Below are positions 59,087 to 64,000 of a DNA stretch of 64,000 bases, piece after piece. The notes below the pieces were generated by a model, which did no database searches, had not been told where the DNA came from, and saw only the letters and a list, made by a program, of their open reading frames with translations. Each line of letters opens with the position of its first letter. The first letter of the stretch is position 1. The position numbers and the translations under genes are program-made. Source of the DNA: Candidatus Parcubacteria bacterium (GTDB taxonomy: Bacteria > Patescibacteriota > Microgenomatia > UBA12405); the NCBI GenBank assembly GCA_023443725.1, contig JAEZTF010000007.1, forward strand, positions 1-64,000, written 5' to 3'.

Positions 59087-59487
59087 AATTGATCTGAAAA
59101 TATTTTTTTTAAATCTTTTATATTTTGATAATTAAACACTAACACTCCTGGACAACCAGATATCATAGCTGATAATTTTCTACCTTCAATTTTTCTGTAT
59201 ATACAAATTACCTTCTTTTTGAATTCCGTTGCTCGAGCAATTTCTATTCCTACTCCAAAACTCGGATGAGTTACCTCAGCTATTAACACATCACTCATTT
59301 TTACCCAATTAATATCTCGTTTATAAATTTCTTTATCACTAATCTTTTCTCCAAATTGAGTTAATTTATCACTACCAATATGTTCAGTCAAAACCTTACC
59401 ATATTCTTTTAATTCATTAATTATTTCCAAATAAATTTCTTTATCATCTCTACCTCCAGTAATCGATCCAGCAAAATATATCTTCAT
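59083..59487 (-). CDS. Nucleoside 2-deoxyribosyltransferase-like N-hydrolase (DNPH1/Rcl-like)
   Basis: 134 residues from ATG 59487 (MKIYFAGSITGGRDD); the frame opens 27 nt earlier, but that would overlap recR. KIYFAGSITGG is the nucleotide-binding loop, the family acid/Tyr region is DKEIYKRDINWVKMSDVLIAEVTHPSFGVGIEIARA, where Glu is the catalytic nucleophile, and the C-terminus has KVICIYRK. The fold hydrolyses or transfers deoxyribose from nucleotides and may clean modified dNMPs. It lies between recR and a coiled-coil gene. Confidence 0.82.
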   Translation of the reverse strand: MKIYFAGSITGGRDDKEIYLEIINELKEYGKVLTEHIGSDKLTQFGEKISDKEIYKRDINWVKMSDVLIAEVTHPSFGVGIEIARATEFKKKVICIYRKIEGRKLSAMISGCPGVLVFNYQNIKDLKKIFSDQL

Positions 59488-59494
59488 AAAACTA

Positions 59495-60106
59495 TTATAT
59501 ATCTCTTCTTCCATCTAAAGCCCGACTTAAGGTAGCTTGATCGGCATATTCTAAATCTGCCCCCATTGGTAAACCACTACCAATTCTAGTTATTTTTAAA
59601 TTTTTTATTTTTAAATCTTCTAATTTCTTTTTTATATACAAAGCGGTCGCTTCACCTTCCATTGTTGGATTTGTAGCCAAAATAATTTCCATTTCTTTAT
59701 CAAAATTCTTTACTCTTTCAGCTAATTCATTAATTTTTAAGTCATCAGGACCAACGTGATCTAACGGATTTATCACCCCTCCTAGAACATGATAAGTCCC
59801 TTTAAAACCACCCATATTTTCAATCGCCATCACATCTATAGCTCTTTCAACAACACAAATTAATAAATGATTTCTCTTTTCATCATTACAAATAGTACAA
59901 ACATCTTTTTCACTAACCGAAAAACAAGTTCGACAAATTTTAATTTCATCTTTCATTTTGACTAAACAATCAGCTAATTCTTTTACATATGTTTTTGGCG
60001 TGTTCATCAGATAAAAAGCTAACCTTGCCGCTCCTTTTGGACCAATTCCTGGCAACCTCTCAAAAGAAGTAATTACATCTTTAATTGCCTTTGGAAAATC
60101 CGCCAT
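59495..60106 (-). CDS. recR: Recombination protein RecR
   Basis: 203 residues. Helix-hairpin-helix ERLPGIGPKGAARLAFYL, zinc finger CRTCFSVSEKDVCTIC, Toprim domain LICVVERAIDVMAIEN and IILATNPTMEGEATALYI, and C-terminal TRIGSGLPMGADLEYADQATLSRAL. Part of RecFOR-type recombinational repair. The order dnaX-ybaB-recR is conserved in bacteria and is intact here. Confidence 0.97.
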   Translation of the reverse strand: MADFPKAIKDVITSFERLPGIGPKGAARLAFYLMNTPKTYVKELADCLVKMKDEIKICRTCFSVSEKDVCTICNDEKRNHLLICVVERAIDVMAIENMGGFKGTYHVLGGVINPLDHVGPDDLKINELAERVKNFDKEMEIILATNPTMEGEATALYIKKKLEDLKIKNLKITRIGSGLPMGADLEYADQATLSRALDGRRDI

Positions 60107-60108
60107 AT

Positions 60109-60357
60109 TTAAAACAAACCTTCAAGTCCACCCATATCCTTCATTCTTTTTGCTGCCATTTCCTGAGATTTTTTCATCGCTTTGTTTATAGTATCTACCA
60201 ATATTTTATTTTCTCCTCCATTAATCGATAGAGATTTTATTTTTTGATCACCGCTAACCACTACTTTTATTCCACTTTCTTCTACTTCTATAGTTTCTGC
60301 TTCTATTGCCTTTTTTAATTTATAAGCTTGAGCCAACATTTTTGCTTTATCAAACAT
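60109..60357 (-). CDS. ybaB: YbaB/EbfC nucleoid-associated protein
   Basis: 82 residues, shorter than the usual ~105. Helical start MFDKAKMLAQAYKLKKAI, strand region EVEESGIKVVVSGDQKIKSLSIN and C-terminal helix TINKAMKKSQEMAAKRMKDMGGLEGLF with the typical Met-rich end. Binds DNA as a dimer. Between dnaX and recR as in many bacteria. Confidence 0.92.
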   Translation of the reverse strand: MFDKAKMLAQAYKLKKAIEAETIEVEESGIKVVVSGDQKIKSLSINGGENKILVDTINKAMKKSQEMAAKRMKDMGGLEGLF

Positions 60358-60398
60358 AAATATTTTTAATTATTAATTTTAATTATTAATTGTATCAT

Positions 60399-61925
60399 TT
60401 AACCAAATATATCCTTTGCCACATCATACAAATCTTTTTTTTCATCTTTAGCGTCATTTACCAATTCTTGACTAATACTTTCTATAGGAGTGTCATTATT
60501 AATAACTAATGGTTTTTTCTTATCTTTGGTTAAAACACACTCAAAAGTCATATCTGTTCCCAAAACGCATTTTAAACCATCTTCAACAATTTTTTTATTT
60601 TTTATTTCTTCCAATCTATCTTTGTGAAACGGATAAAAAACCTCTACTATCAAACATCTACCTTCAACTGATTTTGGTTGGGTCGCTCTCAAAAAAGCCT
60701 CCACTGAATGATTAAATGGTTTTACTGTCATCAATAAATTTCCCCAAACTTGTTTAACTTTATCTATATCAACCTCCATATCCGATTTTATTTCTATTTT
60801 CTGACTTTCAACTATTCTTGGTTTTTCTGTCTTAGTTTCCAATTTTTCTTCACTTTTATCTTTTTCTTTGACCTCACTAATCCCTTCTTCTTTGTCTAAA
60901 AAATCAATTACCGCTAATTCTATAGGTAATTGTTCTATTTCAACATCTTTGCTTTGTTTTATAGCTCTAATAAGTAGATCAATTAGTCTTTCTAATTCTT
61001 TTAACTCAAACTTACTTTTATTTCCCTCTCCAATATCAAAGTTAAGCAATAATTTATTCTGAAAATATTCTAATAATCTATCGGTAAAATTTTTAATATC
61101 CACTCCCTTATTAGTCAAATGTTCGATCTTCTCTAAAATCGGTTTTGTATCACCTATTAATAGATCTAATTCAAATTGATCTTCTGTATATTCACCTCCA
61201 ATACTATTATAAAAACTTTCCACTGACCCCAAACTTATTTCATTTCCAATATTTAAATAAATTTCATTAAAAATTCGATGTAAATTACGAAAACTTCCAT
61301 CACTCTTACTAACTATCAAATCTATAACCTCATTTTCTACTTTTAAATTTTCTCCTAAAATAACTCGTTCTAAAGACTTAGTTAGTTCCTTTTTAGTTCC
61401 TTTTTTAAAATCTAATCTCATCAACCTTGATAAGACTGTCTCTGGAATTTTTTCTGGATCAGTAGTACATAAAACAAAAATAGTATGTTTTGGCGGTTCC
61501 TCTATCAATTTTAATAATGCATTAAAAGCATCTTTAGTCAGCATATGAACCTCATCAATAATAAAAACTTTCTTTTTTAAATTACTCGGCATCAAATATG
61601 CTTTATCTTTTAATTCTCGAATATTTTCTATTCCTCTATTTGAGGCTGCATCAATTTCTATAATATCCATATCTCTACCTTCCAGTATCATTCGACAGTT
61701 TTCACATTTTCCACAAGGTTCTCCGTTTTTTAAATCAGAACAATTTACCGCTCTAGCTAAAATTCTAGCAGCAGAAGTTTTACCAGAACCTTTTGGTCCA
61801 ACAAACAAAAATGACTGAGGCATTTCTTTAGCCATTAAAATTTTCCTCAAACCATCAGCTGCTTGTATTGAATCTAAGTCTGAAATAAAAACTGGTCTAT
61901 ATTTTAAATAAAAAACGGACATCAA
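60399..61925 (-). CDS. dnaX: DNA polymerase III gamma/tau subunit DnaX
   Basis: 508 residues. Walker A GPKGSGKTS, zinc module CSDLKNGEPCGKCENC, Walker B FIIDEVHML, sensor-1 FVLCTTDPEKIPETVLSRLMRLDF with SRL in place of the usual SRC. C-terminal domains III and a short tau-like tail follow. The ATPase motor of the clamp loader; the HolB-like subunit is encoded at 11847-12488. No slippery A-tract for a gamma frameshift was looked for beyond casual inspection. Confidence 0.94.
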   Translation of the reverse strand: MMSVFYLKYRPVFISDLDSIQAADGLRKILMAKEMPQSFLFVGPKGSGKTSAARILARAVNCSDLKNGEPCGKCENCRMILEGRDMDIIEIDAASNRGIENIRELKDKAYLMPSNLKKKVFIIDEVHMLTKDAFNALLKLIEEPPKHTIFVLCTTDPEKIPETVLSRLMRLDFKKGTKKELTKSLERVILGENLKVENEVIDLIVSKSDGSFRNLHRIFNEIYLNIGNEISLGSVESFYNSIGGEYTEDQFELDLLIGDTKPILEKIEHLTNKGVDIKNFTDRLLEYFQNKLLLNFDIGEGNKSKFELKELERLIDLLIRAIKQSKDVEIEQLPIELAVIDFLDKEEGISEVKEKDKSEEKLETKTEKPRIVESQKIEIKSDMEVDIDKVKQVWGNLLMTVKPFNHSVEAFLRATQPKSVEGRCLIVEVFYPFHKDRLEEIKNKKIVEDGLKCVLGTDMTFECVLTKDKKKPLVINNDTPIESISQELVNDAKDEKKDLYDVAKDIFG

Positions 61926-62003
61926 TTAGGATTAAACCATTGTTATCATTTCTTTACAATAACATTTTCTATATCAACAAATTTTTTTAATATATCAAAC
62001 CAT

Positions 62004-62369
62004 CTATCCTTTTAATAAATTTTCCACCCCATGAACCAACCAGCTATATAGTACTTTTTCTAAAGTTGATTTTTGAAATTTGACTTCATATTTTAGTTTT
62101 TGAGTACAAATCACGATATCTCCCAACCTAATCATTCCATCAGCATCTTTTTTTATCGACATTGGAAATCCCAAAACCTGAGGAATATAACCCATATTTC
62201 TATATCTCAAATTTAAATCTTTTGCTTTTTTCCGACCAACAAAAAAAATACTTAATTCCACCCCATCATTAAATCCCTTACTTTTTAAGGCTTTTAATGA
62301 CAATTTTTCGACTAAATGTTCACTTAATCCCCAACTTTCTGGATGATTAATCAAGATTATATTAGACAT
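62004..62369 (-). CDS. YbeY-like endoribonuclease with truncated metal motif
   Basis: 121 residues. The fold pattern of YbeY is present (VELSIFFVGRKKAKDLNLRYRNMGYIPQVLGFPM), but the zinc motif HGxxHxxGYDH is cut: LVHGVENLLKG then a stop, so only His113 remains and the other two histidines are gone. Shifting one base just before the stop would read GYDG, suggesting decay by indel. YbeY processes rRNA 3' ends; this copy may be inactive or non-catalytic. It overlaps yqeY by 8 nt. Confidence 0.72.
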   Translation of the reverse strand: MSNIILINHPESWGLSEHLVEKLSLKALKSKGFNDGVELSIFFVGRKKAKDLNLRYRNMGYIPQVLGFPMSIKKDADGMIRLGDIVICTQKLKYEVKFQKSTLEKVLYSWLVHGVENLLKG

Positions 62370-62799
62370 TAGATAATTTTTCTCTGACTATTCTCGATAC
62401 TAGACTTCCATCAACTGCCCCTCCTAATTGAGCCATTGCTTCTTTCATCACCAAACCAAAATTGTTTCCTTTATCAAGAATAATTTTCTCTACTACTTCT
62501 ATAACTTGGTTTTCTTCAATCGCTTGAGGTAAATATGTTTTTAAAACTTCAATTTCATAGTTCAGTTGTTCAACTAAATCATTCCTATTACCTTTTAAAA
62601 ACATTTCTTTTGATTCCTCTTTATTTTTTAATTCCTTTCGCAAAACCACCAATTCATCAGACTCAGTCATCTGACCCACTGGTAATTGCATCTCTTTTTT
62701 ATCAATTAAAGAAATTAAAAACCGCAAAATATCCACTTTGGTATTTTCGTGTTTTTTTAGTGCTTCAACACTATCTATTTTTAATTTATCTTTGATCAT
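62362..62799 (-). CDS. YqeY/GatB-domain protein
   Basis: 145 residues, all helical. KIDSVEALKKHENTKVDILRFLISLIDKKE, ELVVLRKELKNKEESKEMFLKGNRNDLVEQLNYEIEVLKTYLPQAI and NNFGLVMKEAMAQLGGAVDGSLVSRIVREKL match YqeY, a free-standing relative of the GatB/GatE C-terminal tRNA-binding region. Role uncertain; often near rpsU and dnaG, and rpsU is indeed directly upstream here (14-nt overlap). Confidence 0.9.
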   Translation of the reverse strand: MIKDKLKIDSVEALKKHENTKVDILRFLISLIDKKEMQLPVGQMTESDELVVLRKELKNKEESKEMFLKGNRNDLVEQLNYEIEVLKTYLPQAIEENQVIEVVEKIILDKGNNFGLVMKEAMAQLGGAVDGSLVSRIVREKLSNV

Positions 62800-63004
62800 G
62801 TCTTCTGGAATTTTTAGCTCGTCTGCGACATTTATCTCGCCAAACGATTATTTTTTTCTTAGCATATCTTTTTTCAGATGGTTTAACATAAGCAGTTCTT
62901 TTCTTAACCTCTTCTGTTATATCTTCTTCAAGACACAACCTTCTGAATTTACCGATAATATCGTCTTTTGATTCACCTTTTTTCTTTTTAACTATAATTG
63001 GCAT
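62786..63004 (-). CDS. rpsU: Ribosomal protein bS21
   Basis: 72 residues. VKKKKGESKDDIIGKFRRLCLEEDITEEVKKRTAYVKPSEKRYAKKK matches bS21. The start ATG has one of the few clear Shine-Dalgarno sites in the window, AGGAGGT (63023-63017), although the spacing is long (12 nt). The basic C-terminal helix contacts the 16S rRNA 3' region. Followed by yqeY as in many bacteria. Confidence 0.93.
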   Translation of the reverse strand: MPIIVKKKKGESKDDIIGKFRRLCLEEDITEEVKKRTAYVKPSEKRYAKKKIIVWRDKCRRRAKNSRRHDQR

Positions 63005-63016
63005 GTAAAAATTGCC

Positions 63017-63023
63017 ACCTCCT
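63017..63023 (-). promoter_or_regulatory. Shine-Dalgarno site of rpsU
   Basis: AGGAGGT, 12 nt before the ATG at 63004. A near-perfect anti-SD match in a window that otherwise almost lacks them. Confidence 0.75.
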
Positions 63024-63053
63024 TTTAATTTAACAATCGCTTATTTTACCTTA

Positions 63054-63743
63054 TTAGTCAGCACTTTGTAAACAATTGACTCGATCCAAACTATTAATCA
63101 CTCCATCGCTATTATAGTCGGCAACTGTTCCACTACATTTAGAAGCAGCCGAAGACGTAATTTTGGGAGTAGGAATAGTCGTATTTGTTATCGGTGCAAT
63201 TTTTCCACCTTGCTGTCGACAATAAATCATATCTACTGAATTAATTGTTCCATCTTTATTATAATCGTTACCATTTTTACATTCAGTTCCAGTATTTACT
63301 AACGGAGTCGAAGTTACTATTGGAGATGGTGTTGTTGTTGCCACTGTATTTTCACCTTTAGTTTTAAAAGTATAAGGAATGCCTCCATTATCAAACACAT
63401 CTTCACCAATTCGAATTCTATAATAATAAGTTGTACTAGGTCTTAAAGAAGTCAATAAAATTTTATGATTTGTGGTTGAATCACTTTCGACCGACATCAG
63501 TACTAAATTAGCCGCAGTTGTTCCGTATTCTACTTTTGAAATAGATGCTTTATCAGAGATCCAAGATATAGTTGCTGTTTTTCCATCATCAGACGAAGTC
63601 GCAACTACTCCCGACGGCTCTACATCACTAGTAGCACCACTCATAAACGTTTTGATAGTTTTGATTCCAAATACACCCAAAACAGTCACTACTAATAATA
63701 CAACTAATATAACAACAGTCTTAACGTTTAACTTTCCCTTCAT
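63054..63743 (-). CDS. Membrane-anchored Fn3-like protein with dockerin-type Ca-binding repeats
   Basis: 229 residues. Signal anchor (VKTVVILVVLLVVTVLGVFGI), a Fn3 or purple-acid-phosphatase-N-like domain (TATISWISDKASISKVEYG, TTYYYRIRIG), a Thr/Pro linker, then two dockerin-like EF-hand loops, DYNKDGTINSVD and DYNSDGVINSLD, about 50 residues apart with a Cys in each. Dockerins bind cohesins or calcium. Its start overlaps the LPxTG gene by 4 nt, so both surface proteins are co-translated. No cohesin is visible in the window. Confidence 0.85.
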   Translation of the reverse strand: MKGKLNVKTVVILVVLLVVTVLGVFGIKTIKTFMSGATSDVEPSGVVATSSDDGKTATISWISDKASISKVEYGTTAANLVLMSVESDSTTNHKILLTSLRPSTTYYYRIRIGEDVFDNGGIPYTFKTKGENTVATTTPSPIVTSTPLVNTGTECKNGNDYNKDGTINSVDMIYCRQQGGKIAPITNTTIPTPKITSSAASKCSGTVADYNSDGVINSLDRVNCLQSAD

Positions 63744-64000
63744 AAGAATTTCAAGAAAACTGCCGAAAATAAACTCATTAAGCCAACTGCAATTAAACCT
63801 ACGGTCACTCCAGTGCTACCAGTTTGAGGTAGTGAGGTACTAACAGCAGTAGGAACAGCTGTCGATGAAGACGAAGTTGGTGTTGGAGTATTAGAACTAC
63901 CTGAGCCAATGACATATGAACCTGTCTGATTAGAGCTACAAGTAATAATATCCACAATAGAAGAAACTCCAATAATATTGGAATCTTTTGTTGATGTACT
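63740..64000 (-). CDS. C-terminal end of an LPxTG-type surface protein (continues beyond window)
   Basis: The frame is open from the window edge to the stop at 63740 (86 codons). The end reads Ser/Thr/Pro-rich linker, then LPQTG, a hydrophobic helix (VTVGLIAVGLMSLFSAVFL) and a very short tail (KFL). This is the sortase-type sorting signal, although the basic tail is reduced to one Lys. LPxTG surface anchoring fits a monoderm envelope. The 5' part of the gene lies outside the window; a GTG at 63955 is probably only an internal Val. Confidence 0.82.
   Translation of the reverse strand, partial: STSTKDSNIIGVSSIVDIITCSSNQTGSYVIGSGSSNTPTPTSSSSTAVPTAVSTSLPQTGSTGVTVGLIAVGLMSLFSAVFLKFL

Noticed and set aside
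1..64000. CRISPR arrays, prophage, IS elements or rRNA
   Set aside because: No regularly spaced repeats, transposase, phage structural genes or rRNA-like sequence were seen.

Overview
AT-rich (about 30% G+C by eye), gene-dense bacterial chromosome, with no rRNA, phage, IS or CRISPR. Several traits point to a Candidate Phyla Radiation (Patescibacteria) organism, possibly Microgenomates-like: many shortened housekeeping proteins, a type IV pilus locus beside an LPxTG-type surface protein (monoderm logic), almost no Shine-Dalgarno sites, and many genes whose -10 box lies only 5-12 nt before the start codon. TGA is used as a stop (for example at the end of pilT), so the recoded-UGA lineages are excluded. 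The exact phylum is an inference.

Layout. 1-1.8 kb: an edge-truncated Pro/Thr-rich membrane protein and a lipoprotein. 1.9-11.8 kb (minus): a type IV pilus operon, pilB-pilT-pilC-major pilin-(terminator)-pilD-nine minor pilin-like genes. 11.8-31.5 kb (plus): HolB-like protein, Fic protein, ligA, pth, tRNA-Ala, PAP2-LssY protein, a MacA/MacB-type exporter, a HEPN protein, a radical SAM protein, an EpmA-like ligase, redox proteins, a SpoU methyltransferase and gyrB-gyrA. 31.7-36.2 kb: a Xer recombinase, an 812-nt gene-free region with a DnaA box and iteron-like repeats, an ABC exporter and a Pta-like enzyme. 36.2-42.6 kb (mostly minus): yebC, rluD-like, lspA with an Lgt-like neighbour, a DksA/TraR-type protein, tRNA-Leu and dnaB. 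42.6-49.2 kb (mostly plus): envelope proteins, an aldose epimerase, then a histidine-themed locus and rpmE and prfA. 49.2-52.1 kb: a TrmB-type regulator divergent from a three-gene redox/methyltransferase operon. 52.1-64 kb (minus): HtrA and Ctp proteases, the rpsF-ssb-rpsR operon, cysS, recR-ybaB-dnaX, ybeY, yqeY, rpsU, and a dockerin/LPxTG surface pair at the right edge.

The most interesting part is 44.5-48.1 kb. A promoter drives a compact three-way-junction RNA ending in a terminator. Next come tRNA-His(GTG), a 25-codon leader ORF with His-Arg-His followed by a terminator whose 5' arm can pair with the leader, a DapF/CntK-like racemase fused to a GNAT domain, a VanX-like dipeptidase, and HisRS. 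I read this as a candidate histidine attenuator over an operon containing hisS.

A second theme is short palindromic elements that sit in frame inside coding genes (pth, pilD, ligA and two prepilin leaders), similar in principle to Rickettsia palindromic elements.
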